The notes beneath the pieces were generated by a model that was not told where the DNA came from, did not search any database, and saw only the letters and a list, made by a program, of their open reading frames with translations. Shown in pieces: positions 25,642-34,217 of a DNA stretch of 64,000 bases. Origin of the DNA: Plantactinospora mayteni (GTDB taxonomy: Bacteria; Actinomycetota; Actinomycetes; Mycobacteriales; Micromonosporaceae); NCBI RefSeq assembly GCF_016862935.1, contig NZ_BONX01000048.1, forward strand, positions 62,001 through 126,000. The letters run 5' to 3'. The first letter of the stretch is position 1. Every line of letters starts with the position of its first letter. The translations under genes and the position numbers were made by a program.

Positions 25642-25907
25642 GAAGGGTTCATCGGGCGAGCGGGAAATGCCCTGGTGGGGGAGAATGCCGGTGACCGTCG
25701 GTAGCTGCCGGTCCGGTTCATCGCGGTACGGGTTTGTCCACGGGGTGGCCAGAAGGGGTATCCAAGCCTTGCCCTGGCCCGCTACCGTCGGCTACGGAAG
25801 TAAATGCCAGGATGTGCCGTGACCCGTTCGGGGAGCGGACACGAGCCGGGAAGTCCACAGTGGGCGTCCCGGTTGACGACGAGTTAAGGGAGCGGGGTGA
25901 CTTCGGG
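25642..25907 (+). promoter_or_regulatory. Intergenic region upstream of the WXG100 pair
   Basis: No convincing gene lies between eccB and the first WXG100 start, although the frame of the latter is open from 25734. The gap therefore probably carries the promoter for the abundant substrates. TTGCCC at about 25770 with TACGGA 18 bases further on is one candidate; AAGGGAG near 25886-25892 is a distant Shine-Dalgarno. Prediction only. Confidence 0.3.
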
Positions 25908-26228
25908 GTGTCCCAGACGCAGGCAGAAGCCGCGGTGATGGAACAGACCGCCACGAAGTTCGAGTCGGTAGACCAGTCGCTGCAGAGCATGCTGAGCAGC
26001 CTGATGGGCCAGCTTGAGGCGTTGCAGGCCGGGTGGAAAGGTGCGGGTGGCCGCTCGTTCGAGCAGACCAAGCAGCAGTGGTCGCAGAACCAGGAGCAGA
26101 TCCACCGGGCGCTGCGCGAGACCGCGACTGCGATCCGTACCTCCGGCCAGCAGTACGACGCGTCCGACACCGAGGCGTCGAGCCGGATGAGCGCCACCAA
26201 CGCCGGCGGCATGACGCTGCCGCTCTGA
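25908..26228 (+). CDS. WXG100 family ESX secretion substrate (first of pair)
   Basis: Small helical-hairpin protein of the ESAT-6/CFP-10 superfamily, 106 aa, exported by the ESX machine as a dimer. The turn motif WXG is present as AGWKGAGG in the middle. The C-terminal signal YxxxD/E is present as YDASD. GTG 25908 gives the standard length; the frame is open upstream to 25734, but that part lacks helical-hairpin character. It is followed 23 bases later by a second WXG100 gene, the usual heterodimer arrangement. Confidence 0.88.
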   Translation: MSQTQAEAAVMEQTATKFESVDQSLQSMLSSLMGQLEALQAGWKGAGGRSFEQTKQQWSQNQEQIHRALRETATAIRTSGQQYDASDTEASSRMSATNAGGMTLPL

Positions 26229-26251
26229 TTTGACTGGGGAGGGAAGATCCG

Positions 26252-26542
26252 ATGGGTGACGTTCTTGTCGTCAATTTCGCCGCGTTGCAGCAGGCCAGCG
26301 CGGACATCCAGAGGGCGCTGAACACGCTCGACTCGCAGCTCGACCAGCTGGAGTCGGACGCCGCGCCGCTCGTCAGCACCTGGGAGGGTGACGCGCAGCA
26401 GGCGTACTTCCAGCGCCAGACCAAGTGGCAGCAGGGTGCGCAGGAGATGTCCACCATGCTGCGTGACATCAAGGGTGCGCTGGACGAGTCCGCTGCGGAC
26501 TACCTCAGCACCGAGAAGAAGAACACCGGCCTGTTCCAGTAA
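26252..26542 (+). CDS. WXG100 family ESX secretion substrate (second of pair)
   Basis: Partner WXG100 protein, 96 aa, an all-helical hairpin with WEG in the loop (VSTWEGDAQQAYF). The export signal YLSTE (YxxxD/E) is at the C-terminus. GGGAGGGAAG precedes the ATG at a good distance. The spacing and order indicate that it is co-transcribed with the first WXG100 gene and forms the secreted heterodimer with it. A strong terminator follows about 40 bases after the stop. Confidence 0.92.
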   Translation: MGDVLVVNFAALQQASADIQRALNTLDSQLDQLESDAAPLVSTWEGDAQQAYFQRQTKWQQGAQEMSTMLRDIKGALDESAADYLSTEKKNTGLFQ

Positions 26543-26584
26543 GGCCGTCGGTACCACCCAGACTGCCCCGGGCTGCCGCGCGAT

Positions 26585-26628
26585 CCGTGCCGCACCCGGG
26601 GCATCTGCTTGCCCGGGGTGCGGCACGG
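26585..26628 (+). terminator. Hairpin terminator after the WXG100 pair
   Basis: A 13-base perfect outer stem (26585-26597 with 26616-26628), one mismatch and a five-base inner stem around TCTGCT. It separates the WXG100 transcript from the convergent mycosin gene. Confidence 0.8.
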
Positions 26629-26727
26629 TGCGCGAGGGCGGGTGGCACGCGTACCGCCGCCACGGCCCAGCAGCCCAACGGCTGATCCGGGTCCGCCGTC
26701 TGGTGCGGCGGTGTCCTGCCCCGGGGG

Positions 26728-27963
26728 CTAGGACGTCGGGCCGGCGGGGCGCCAGCGTCGGCGTGCGCCCCGGGGGAGTACCACGGCGAGCAGCAGCGCG
26801 GCCAGCGCCACGGTGCCGGCAAGGCCGGCCACCCACAGCGCCCGCTGCTGGCTCTCCGAACGCCGCTCCGCCTGGGCCACCTCCGCCGGGTCGTCCTGGT
26901 GCGGTGGCAGTCCGGCCGCCTCCGGTTGCCGGGCCGGCGCCGCCGTGTCGGTGACCGCCCGGTACGGGTTGAGTATCCCGGCACCGTAGGCCTCCCGGTC
27001 CGAGCCCGGCGCCGGATCGGTGGTCGCGATCAGGCGCTGCGCCACCTGCCGCGCGTTCAGGTCGGGCCAGTACTGCCGGATCAGCGCCACGGTGGCGGTC
27101 ACGAAGGGGGTGGCGAAACTGGTGCCGTTGTCCAGTACGTGCCCGCGCTCCGGCGCCGCGACCACGACGCTGCCGCCGGGGGCGACCAGGTCGACGTAGT
27201 CGCCGCGCTGGGAGAACTCGGAGACCAGCCCGTTCTCGCCGACCGAGCCCACCCCGATCACCCCGTCGTACGACGTCGGGTACGGCCTCGGGTTCTTCTC
27301 CTTGTAGAGGTTGCCGGCGGCGGCGACGATCACGACGTTCTTCTCCAGGGCGTACTCCACCGCCCCCTTGAGCGCCGCGTTGTCCTGGTAGTACACGACC
27401 GAGAGGTTGATCACGTCTGCCCCGTTGTCGACCGCCCAGCGGATCGACTCGGCAAACGTCTCGACGTTTACGCTGTCTCCGTTCTCCTCGCCCTCGATGA
27501 CCTTCTTCTCGCTCACCCGTATCGGAAGGATCTTGACCTGGGGTGCGAGCCCGTGGAAGCGGGTGCCCGCCCGGGGGGCGGCCGCGATGATGCTGGCCAC
27601 GCCGGTGCCGTGCCGGACGCAGTCCCGCGACCCGTCCAGACCGGGGCTGAGGAAGTCCCGCCCCGGCAGCACCCGTCCCTTCATCTGCGCGTGCGTCTTG
27701 TCGACGCCGGAGTCGATCACCGCGACCGTCACACCGGCCCCGTTTGCCAGCGGCGCCAGCCGCTCCGGGGCGTACCGCTGTTGCGCCCAGGGCAGCGTGG
27801 TGATGGGCTGGGCGGGTGGGGTGTCGTTGTCACAGCCGGGCAGGGCCCGCAGCGCGGCCGGCGGGGCGAGTGGCGCCGCCGTGGCCGGACCGGCCGCGAT
27901 CGGCGGGACCACCAGCACGGTGATGGCGCCAACCAGCGTGAGTCGTGTTCTCCGGCCAGGCAT
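26728..27963 (-). CDS. mycP: Type VII secretion-associated serine protease (mycosin)
   Basis: Subtilisin-fold membrane protease that is part of, and stabilises, the ESX complex. ATG 27963 is chosen because CGGAGG lies just upstream; it gives 411 aa with a signal peptide at once (helix at about residues 7-30). The catalytic triad is complete: Asp84 in VAVIDSGVD, His118 in RHGTGVAS and Ser282 in NGTSFATPF. A single C-terminal transmembrane helix ends in Arg-rich residues, as in MycP1. It is transcribed toward the WXG100 genes. A role in substrate processing is possible. Confidence 0.93.
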   Translation of the reverse strand: MPGRRTRLTLVGAITVLVVPPIAAGPATAAPLAPPAALRALPGCDNDTPPAQPITTLPWAQQRYAPERLAPLANGAGVTVAVIDSGVDKTHAQMKGRVLPGRDFLSPGLDGSRDCVRHGTGVASIIAAAPRAGTRFHGLAPQVKILPIRVSEKKVIEGEENGDSVNVETFAESIRWAVDNGADVINLSVVYYQDNAALKGAVEYALEKNVVIVAAAGNLYKEKNPRPYPTSYDGVIGVGSVGENGLVSEFSQRGDYVDLVAPGGSVVVAAPERGHVLDNGTSFATPFVTATVALIRQYWPDLNARQVAQRLIATTDPAPGSDREAYGAGILNPYRAVTDTAAPARQPEAAGLPPHQDDPAEVAQAERRSESQQRALWVAGLAGTVALAALLLAVVLPRGARRRWRPAGPTS

Positions 27964-28150
27964 CGGGTCGCCTCCGATATCGGTTCGGTCCGCCATCGGG
28001 CCGGATCGTCTTCGGTTCGGCCCTGCCCACCGGATGCTATCGGTGGATCGTCGCCGACGGCATCCACCGCCAGCCAACCATTGTGATCCGGTCCCTACCT
28101 TGTAGGTTGTACGCGATGCTTGTGGCCTGTTCGGCGAGAGGGAGGTGGCC

Positions 28151-31100
28151 GTGACCGAATGGGAGCCGGCCACCGAGACCGAGGCCGCGATGCGGGACGC
28201 ACTGCGCGCGGGCGACCAGGAACTCTATTTCCGCATTCTCGCCCGTACCGAACTTCTGCTGCCGGTCTCCGCCGAGGCGCTCGCCGGTCGCGCGCCGATG
28301 GGCTGGGGCACCTGGACCACCGGCGGCCGGACGCACGTACTCGCATTCACGTCCACCGCCGCCCTGCGCGCATGTCTCGCCGAGAACGCCGGATCGACCC
28401 GACGGGCACCCTATCCCGAACTGGCCGCCGGATGGCCGAACCCGGAGTGGTGGCTCGCGGTGAACCCCGGGCTGCCGATCGAGGGCTACCTGCCCGCCTG
28501 GTTCGTCTCCCAGCTCTCCCGGGGCGACGTACGGCTGCCCGGCCGCAGCATGGGCGCCCGAGCGAGGCTGGAGCAGGTCGAACGGGCCGCCCGGGCCCGA
28601 GCCACGGCCGCCGTGCCGCGCCGTCCGCCGGACGGGCCGCCGAGGGCGGAGCCCGAACCAGCCGAGCCGTTCCGGTCGGTCGAGCCGGACGGGATGCCGT
28701 TCCGGCCGACCGGTCCGGACGGGCTGCCCCTGCGCTCGCCCGGTGCGTCGCGGGAGTCCGCTGACCCGTTCCGGTCGATGGATTCGGATTCCCCGGGGCG
28801 CTCGCCTCGGGCGTCCTGGGAGTCGGCAGACCCGTTCCGGTCGATGGATTCGGATTCGCCGGGGCTGCCGATGCGCTCGCCCGGTGCGTCGCGGGAGTCC
28901 GCCGAGCCGTTCCGGCCGGTGGATCCGGAGCCGTCGGCGCACCCGTTCCGGCCGACCGAGCCGGCGCGGGAGTCCGCCGAGTCGTTCCGGTCGGTCGAGA
29001 CCGGTGGCGATCCGGCCCTGGCGGTGCCGCCGGCCGGCGAACCGGCATCGTTCCCGTCCTCCCCGGAGCCGGCACCGGCCCCGCCGAGCATCCCGGCCAC
29101 GGTGCCGGTGATCGCGCCGACACCGGCCCGGAGCGGGCTGGGCGGAGACTTCGGCAGCCAGATCTCCGAGGACACCTCGGCGGGCTGGATGACGCCGGCG
29201 GGTCCGACCCGGCCCACCCCGTCGAACGCGGCGAACGGCAGTTCGGCCGGCGCGGGGGCACCGGCCGGCCCGGCCTCGCCGGTATCCGCGCCGCCGTCGG
29301 GCGGTACGCCGGGCGGCCCGCCACCGGCCTGGCACCCCGCCGGCCAGCAGGCAGACCGACCCGCCGAGCCGGTCGGCCAGCAGGCAGACCGGCACACCGA
29401 GCCGATTGGCCAGCAGGCGGACCGGTACACCGAGCCGGTGGAGATCCGGACGCCGGAGGAGCCGCCCACCGCGCCCGTTGGCCCGCCGGCGGCGCCGTCG
29501 GAGATCGCGGCACCGGAGGCCTGGACCCCGCCATCCGCGCGCTCCGAGCCGTCGCTGTTCACCCCGGTCTCCCATCGGCCGGCGTCCGGGACCGGTGAGC
29601 CGTGGTCCGGCGAATCGTGGCCCGGCGTGACCGCCGAGGGCCCGACGACGGCCTACGAAGTGATCGCCGCAGCCCGGTCCGGTACCGACCCGACAGCCGC
29701 GAGCCGGCCCGCCGCCGATGCGGGAGCCGCCGAACCCGAACCGGCCGAGCCCGGTCCCACCGAACAGATCCTCACCGGCACCGGTCTCACCCAGGCGTTC
29801 TCCGGCCGGTCGTTCGCGACGGAGTCCCTGACGATGGGCTCGCCGCCCACCGAGAGGTTCGCCGCCGCCCCGACACCCACCGAGCAGTTCGGCGCCGGTC
29901 GATCGGTCACCGAGCGGTTCGGCGCCGGCCGATCGGTCACCGAGCGGTTTTCCGCCGGCCGATCGGTCACCGGGGAGTTCGCCGCCGGTCCCCCGGCCGG
30001 TGAGCAGTTCGCCGCAGGTCGATCTGTTCGCGAGCAGTTCGGCGCGGGTCCGTCCGCCAGCGAGCAGTTCGCCGGTCCCCGGGTGACCGAGCGGTTCGCC
30101 GGCGGCCCGTCGGTCCCCGAGCAGTTCGTCCCCGGAACGGCCCCGACCGAGCCGATCCCGACCGAGCCGATCCCGACCGGGGCGCCCGTCCGGCCGCCGG
30201 ACGCCGAGCGGGGTACGACCGAACCGGTCGCCGCCGAGCCGCGGGCCGGTAACGATCCGGTGCCCGCCCGCCGGCTCCCGTCGGATTTCATCCCGGCCAA
30301 CGAGGTCGAGGGGAGCCTGCTGGACGCGGCCGGTGACGGCAGTACCGACACGTTCCTCTCCACGCTGCTGCTCGCCAGGGTGCTGTTGCCGGTGGCGTTC
30401 AACTCGGCCCCGGGCGCCCGACCCGGCGACGACGGCTTCGAGTGGCGTACCGAGTTGTTGGACGGGGAGCGCTATGTCGTGGTGTTCACCTCGCCGGAGC
30501 GGCTCGCCGACCACCTGCCGGAGACCATCGACACGGTCGAGGTCAAGTTCGCCCAGTTGATCCGGCGGTGGCCGGACGACAACTATTCGTTCGCGGTCAA
30601 CCCGGGCACGCCGGTCGGGGCGAAACTGCCGGGTGGGCAGATCGTCGCGCTGGCGAACTGGGCCGCGGAGGTGGGTCTCGGCGACGACACCGGCGAACCG
30701 GCGCCGCAGGCTCCGGCCGAGGAGGAGGCGCCCCGGTCGACGTACGCGCCGGATCGGGAGGACCCGGGGCGGCCGACGATGATGCAGAAGACCATCGCCC
30801 CGAGCCAGCTCGCCTACTATCTCGACCGGGGCTACGACCGGGTCTCGGGTTTCGTGCACCGGGCCTCCGAGGTCGCCCATCTGCGTACCCCGGCGAAGCT
30901 CTACGCCGCGCTCGGCCTCAACCACCCCGGTTCGCACTTCGTCCGGGACGCCGAGGAGATCTACGTGCTCCGCTGGCCGGCGTACCGGCCCAGCCTCTAC
31001 CGGATTCCGTACGGCGGGCAGAACGAGGCCGCCATGCGGGCGATGGAGGGCTGGGTGATCGAGCGCCCGCCGTTCCGGGGCAACGGGTTCGCGCCGGGCG

Positions 31101-31252
31101 AGAGCAGTGACGTGGTGGCCGAGTTCAAGGTGGACAGCGTACGGCTGCCGCACGGCGCGCAACTGCACCGGATCGGGCTCGACGGCATCGAGCGACTGGT
31201 GGCGACGCTGGACTGTGACGTACCCGTCTGGCGCCGGGCCGAGGAGGGCTGA
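28151..31252 (+). CDS. Giant SseB-domain protein next to the ESX locus
   Basis: Protein of 1033 aa in three parts. Residues 1-140 and about 705-840 are two SseB-like domains, each with an AVNPG turn. The centre, about residues 160-700, is Pro/Ala/Glu/Ser-rich low-complexity sequence with two sets of tandem repeats. The last 170 residues form a distinct conserved-looking domain (YYLDRGYDRVSGFVHRASE to the end) that I cannot assign. There is no signal peptide. GTG 28151 follows GGGAGG by six bases. The next gene starts on its last base. Domain order, linker and partner resemble toxin-immunity layouts, but that is a hypothesis. Confidence 0.75.
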   Translation: MTEWEPATETEAAMRDALRAGDQELYFRILARTELLLPVSAEALAGRAPMGWGTWTTGGRTHVLAFTSTAALRACLAENAGSTRRAPYPELAAGWPNPEWWLAVNPGLPIEGYLPAWFVSQLSRGDVRLPGRSMGARARLEQVERAARARATAAVPRRPPDGPPRAEPEPAEPFRSVEPDGMPFRPTGPDGLPLRSPGASRESADPFRSMDSDSPGRSPRASWESADPFRSMDSDSPGLPMRSPGASRESAEPFRPVDPEPSAHPFRPTEPARESAESFRSVETGGDPALAVPPAGEPASFPSSPEPAPAPPSIPATVPVIAPTPARSGLGGDFGSQISEDTSAGWMTPAGPTRPTPSNAANGSSAGAGAPAGPASPVSAPPSGGTPGGPPPAWHPAGQQADRPAEPVGQQADRHTEPIGQQADRYTEPVEIRTPEEPPTAPVGPPAAPSEIAAPEAWTPPSARSEPSLFTPVSHRPASGTGEPWSGESWPGVTAEGPTTAYEVIAAARSGTDPTAASRPAADAGAAEPEPAEPGPTEQILTGTGLTQAFSGRSFATESLTMGSPPTERFAAAPTPTEQFGAGRSVTERFGAGRSVTERFSAGRSVTGEFAAGPPAGEQFAAGRSVREQFGAGPSASEQFAGPRVTERFAGGPSVPEQFVPGTAPTEPIPTEPIPTGAPVRPPDAERGTTEPVAAEPRAGNDPVPARRLPSDFIPANEVEGSLLDAAGDGSTDTFLSTLLLARVLLPVAFNSAPGARPGDDGFEWRTELLDGERYVVVFTSPERLADHLPETIDTVEVKFAQLIRRWPDDNYSFAVNPGTPVGAKLPGGQIVALANWAAEVGLGDDTGEPAPQAPAEEEAPRSTYAPDREDPGRPTMMQKTIAPSQLAYYLDRGYDRVSGFVHRASEVAHLRTPAKLYAALGLNHPGSHFVRDAEEIYVLRWPAYRPSLYRIPYGGQNEAAMRAMEGWVIERPPFRGNGFAPGESSDVVAEFKVDSVRLPHGAQLHRIGLDGIERLVATLDCDVPVWRRAEEG
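29879..30145 (+). repeat. 30-bp in-frame minisatellite in the SseB-domain gene
   Basis: About nine units of 30 bp (one of 27) encode decapeptides of the form TEQFGAGRSV / TERFGAGRSV. Every unit keeps frame. A second, looser repeat family with units ending DPFRSMDSDSPG lies at about 28740-28930. Both fall in the low-complexity linker between the two SseB-like domains. Confidence 0.85.
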
Positions 31253-31614
31253 TGCGCGACGGTTACGTGGCCCAGTGGCGCGGCCGGGAATACGAGGCCA
31301 GTCCGGCGGGTGACGACGTACGCCTCTACCAGGCGGAACCGGGCGAGGGCTTCGAGGAGGTCCGGCCCGGGCGGTACGTCCGGGTGGTGGCCGCGGCCGA
31401 GGTCGGCGAGCTGGTCTACGTCCGGACCAGGTGCTCGTGGCAGGGCCAGCCGTTCATCGTGCTCGCCCAGCACGACAACTGGCTGCGGGTGGAATACACC
31501 GGCGGGCGCTGGCCGGTCGCCGAGGCGATGGGGCTGGAGGCGTTCGACTTCGGGGTCTACCAGGGCTGGGCACCGGCGGCCGAGGTCACCGACCTGCGCG
31601 AGAACCGCGCCTGA
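31252..31614 (+). CDS. Small conserved hypothetical, coupled to the SseB-domain gene
   Basis: Soluble 120-aa protein without signal peptide or membrane segment, rich in beta-strand patterns and aromatic residues (GYVAQWRGREYEA at the start, QHDNWLRVEYTGG in the middle). The ATG shares its A with the stop of the 1033-aa gene (TGATG), so its synthesis depends on that gene. I do not recognise the fold with certainty. Its size, acidity and coupling fit a dedicated partner such as a chaperone or immunity protein. Confidence 0.65.
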   Translation: MRDGYVAQWRGREYEASPAGDDVRLYQAEPGEGFEEVRPGRYVRVVAAAEVGELVYVRTRCSWQGQPFIVLAQHDNWLRVEYTGGRWPVAEAMGLEAFDFGVYQGWAPAAEVTDLRENRA

Positions 31615-31633
31615 GCCGCCACCGGCGCGACGG

Positions 31634-32575
31634 TCAGGACTTGGCCCAGCGCAGCACCTCGCCCAGCACCAGGTCGGTCGCCTCGACGTGCGGGAAGTGG
31701 CCGACGCCGTCGAGCAGCCGCCACTCGTACGGGGCCACCACATAGCGACTGGAGCCCTGGGCGGTACGCGGCAGCGACGCCTGGTCCAACGCGCCGTGCA
31801 GTTGCAGGGTCGGGGTGACCAGCGGCTTCTGCATCAGCTTGACGAACCGGTAGCCGTGCAGCCGGAGTACCGACCGGAACGCCCAGCGGTAGCCCTCCAT
31901 CGCGCAGAACGCGGCCTGCGGGATCCGGATCGCCTGCCGGCAGCGCGCCGCGTAGTCGGCGAAGTCGGGGCTGTCGACCCAGCGCGGTCCGCCCCAGCGT
32001 TGCAGGAAATAGCCGACCAGCGCCGCGTCGTCCCGGGTCAGCACGTGCTCGTAGCGGGGGATCTGGAACTTCAGGGTGGGGGTGGCCGCCGCGAACTGGC
32101 CGCGCGGGTCGGCGAAGATGCCGGCGCGCAGCCGCAGCGGATGCGGTGCCGCGAGCACCACCAGCCGGCGGACCAGGCTGGGGTGGAAGGAGGCGGCGGT
32201 CCAGCCGATCATGCCGCCGGCGCCCGAGCCGACCAGCACCGCCGAGCGCTCGCCGAGGGCCCGGATCAGTCCGGCCACGTCGGCGGCGAGGGTGTAGCCG
32301 TCGTACCCCCGGGGCGGCTTGTCGCTCGCGCCGTAACCGCGCAGGTCGACCGCGACCGCCCGGTAGCCGGCGTCGGCGACCGCCGGCAGCATCTCGTGCC
32401 AGGCCCACCAGAACTCGGGGAAGCCGTGCAGGAACAGCACCAGCGGCCCGCTGCCGGCCTCGACGACGTGGAACCGGCTGCCGTTGGCGCCGACGAACCG
32501 ATGCGTCCACGGCCCGTCCACCAGTACGCAGGACTCGTCGACGACGGGCCTGCGGCCGGCGCCGCGCTCGTTCAT
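31634..32575 (-). CDS. Alpha/beta hydrolase, epoxide-hydrolase-like, lacking nucleophile
   Basis: Alpha/beta hydrolase fold protein of 313 aa closest in layout to epoxide hydrolases. It has the oxyanion segment FLHGFPEFWWAWHE, the acid region LHGALDQASLP and the histidine region DGVGHFPHVEA. At the nucleophile elbow, where the family has GHDWGG or GxSxGG, it reads VGSGAGG, so the residue aligned with the catalytic Asp/Ser is Gly. Either catalysis uses another residue or the protein is a non-enzymatic relative. ATG 32575 is preceded by GGGGGAGG. The upstream in-frame extension is repetitive and unlikely to be translated. Confidence 0.82.
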   Translation of the reverse strand: MNERGAGRRPVVDESCVLVDGPWTHRFVGANGSRFHVVEAGSGPLVLFLHGFPEFWWAWHEMLPAVADAGYRAVAVDLRGYGASDKPPRGYDGYTLAADVAGLIRALGERSAVLVGSGAGGMIGWTAASFHPSLVRRLVVLAAPHPLRLRAGIFADPRGQFAAATPTLKFQIPRYEHVLTRDDAALVGYFLQRWGGPRWVDSPDFADYAARCRQAIRIPQAAFCAMEGYRWAFRSVLRLHGYRFVKLMQKPLVTPTLQLHGALDQASLPRTAQGSSRYVVAPYEWRLLDGVGHFPHVEATDLVLGEVLRWAKS

Positions 32576-32890
32576 GCCGCCTCCCCCGGTGTGCCGGCGG
32601 GCCCGGTCGCCGCTGTCGACGGCCTCCGCCGGCCGGCGTCCCGATCGGCGTCCCGATCGGCGTCCCGAGCGTCGGGACACCGCCGGCTGCGCTCGCTTCG
32701 CCGCTCCTCGCTGACCTGGCCGGTTCGCTCCCTCATGTCGACAGCCTAGGGCCATCAGCGCGGGACGGATCCGGCGCAACCGACGGATCAGGGGATCGTC
32801 CGGGAAATTTCCGGGCCTGCCCCGGTGCTCCTGACCAGGGGATCAGGAACGCCGCTGACGACGACCGGTCGGTCCGGCTAGCGTGCTGGC

Positions 32891-34057
32891 ATGACCTCCG
32901 CCCGTCGGCTCGACCACTCCGACCTGCCGGTGCCGCTGATCCGGGTGCAGGGCACCCCGGCCGAGTGCGGTACCGGGTACGGCGTCGCGGCCCGTGACCT
33001 GATCACCGCCAACCTGGAATTCTATCTGCGCCGGTTCCGCGAGGAGGGCGGGTTGGACGAGGCGGCGGTGACCGTCGCCGGGCGGGCCTTCCGGGACGCC
33101 ACCCGACGGCACCACCCCCGGGTCGCCGAGCTGCTGGACGGGGTGGCCGAGGGGGCCGGGGCCCGGATCGAGCAGGTCTACGCGCTGAACGCACGTACCG
33201 AGCTGATCTACGGCCGGCACCGGGACGGCGGGTCCGACGCGCCACCGGACTCCGGTGCCGGCGGCTGCACCGCGGTCGGGGTGCTCGGCACCCACACCGA
33301 CACCGGTCACCTGCTGCTCGGGCAGAACTGGGACTGGCACCCCGACCAGCGGGAGGTGATGCTGCTGCTGGCCACCCGGGACGAGCACGGGCTGACCGTA
33401 CTGACCCTGACCGAGGCGGGCATGGTCGCCAAGACCGGGCTGAACTCGGCGGGGGTCGGCGTCTGCGTGAACATGCTCGGCTGTGACCGGGACGGGCTGC
33501 CCGCCCCCGGGGTCGAGCCGGGCGTGCCGTACCACGTACTGCTGCGGGCGGCGCTGGAGGCGGACAGCCTGGCCGAGGCGCTGAAGGCGGCCTGCCGAGG
33601 GAGCCGGAACAGCTCGATCAACCTGCTGCTCGGCCAGGCGGCGGAGGCCGGCGGCGAGCTGATCGACCTGGAGCTGGTACCCGGGGACGCCGGCTGGCTG
33701 CACCCGGCGGACGGGTACCTCACGCACGCCAACCACCTGGAGACCGGGCTGCCGGTCCACGACTCGATCAAGGACTGGGGCGGGTCGTCGCTGTTCCGGT
33801 CCGCCCGGGCCCGGCGGCTGCTGGCCCCGAAGGCGGCGGTCGGCAAGGTCGGCGAGGACGACCTCGCGGCGATCTTCCGTGACCACGCGAGTTTCCCGCA
33901 GAGCATCTGCCGGCACGTCGACGAGCGGATGCCGCCGGCCGAGCACTCCGAGACGGTCTACTCGGTGCTGCTGGACCTGGACGACCGGCGGCTCGGCATC
34001 GCGGCCGGCCCGCCCTGCGAACACCGCTACGGCTGGCTCGACCTGGCCGCTCCCTGA
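32891..34057 (+). CDS. C45 family autoproteolytic acyltransferase/hydrolase
   Basis: Ntn-hydrolase of the acyl-CoA:6-aminopenicillanic acid acyltransferase (C45) family, 388 aa. The protein is expected to cleave itself before the cysteine of GGCTAVGV (about residue 128), which then becomes the N-terminal nucleophile. The neighbouring GQNWDWHPDQ segment is the conserved substrate-pocket strand. Bacterial members are usually peptide or amide hydrolases of unknown substrate, so penicillin biosynthesis should not be inferred. It stands alone, with a terminator at 34168-34200. Confidence 0.87.
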   Translation: MTSARRLDHSDLPVPLIRVQGTPAECGTGYGVAARDLITANLEFYLRRFREEGGLDEAAVTVAGRAFRDATRRHHPRVAELLDGVAEGAGARIEQVYALNARTELIYGRHRDGGSDAPPDSGAGGCTAVGVLGTHTDTGHLLLGQNWDWHPDQREVMLLLATRDEHGLTVLTLTEAGMVAKTGLNSAGVGVCVNMLGCDRDGLPAPGVEPGVPYHVLLRAALEADSLAEALKAACRGSRNSSINLLLGQAAEAGGELIDLELVPGDAGWLHPADGYLTHANHLETGLPVHDSIKDWGGSSLFRSARARRLLAPKAAVGKVGEDDLAAIFRDHASFPQSICRHVDERMPPAEHSETVYSVLLDLDDRRLGIAAGPPCEHRYGWLDLAAP

Positions 34058-34167
34058 CGGCCGGTCGCCGGAGGGCTGGTCGCCTGACGGTTGGTCGCTA
34101 GACAGAGCCCACCGACGGCTGGTCGCCCCGCACCGCCTACTGGCGGCCGGTCGCCGGGAAAGCGAGC

Positions 34168-34200
34168 GGGGCCGGAAGCGCTGTTCGCGCCTCCGGCCCC
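34168..34200. terminator. Hairpin terminator between convergent genes
   Basis: GGGGCCGGA (34168-34176) pairs with TCCGGCCCC (34192-34200), and an inner GCGC/GCGC stem follows one mismatch, with loop TGTTC. It separates the C45 gene from the metalloprotease gene. The preceding 80 bases contain degenerate copies of ACGGCCGGTCGCC about 16 bases apart. Confidence 0.7.
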
Positions 34201-34217
34201 GACCGTGGTACGTCGGA

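Noticed and set aside
28037-31168. A 1043-codon minus-strand ORF opposite the SseB-domain gene
   Set aside because: Gly/Arg-rich shadow with no start signal or domain; the plus strand has a good ribosome site and recognised domains.
32891-34057. Penicillin biosynthesis gene
   Set aside because: C45 membership alone does not indicate beta-lactam synthesis; no other pathway gene is present.
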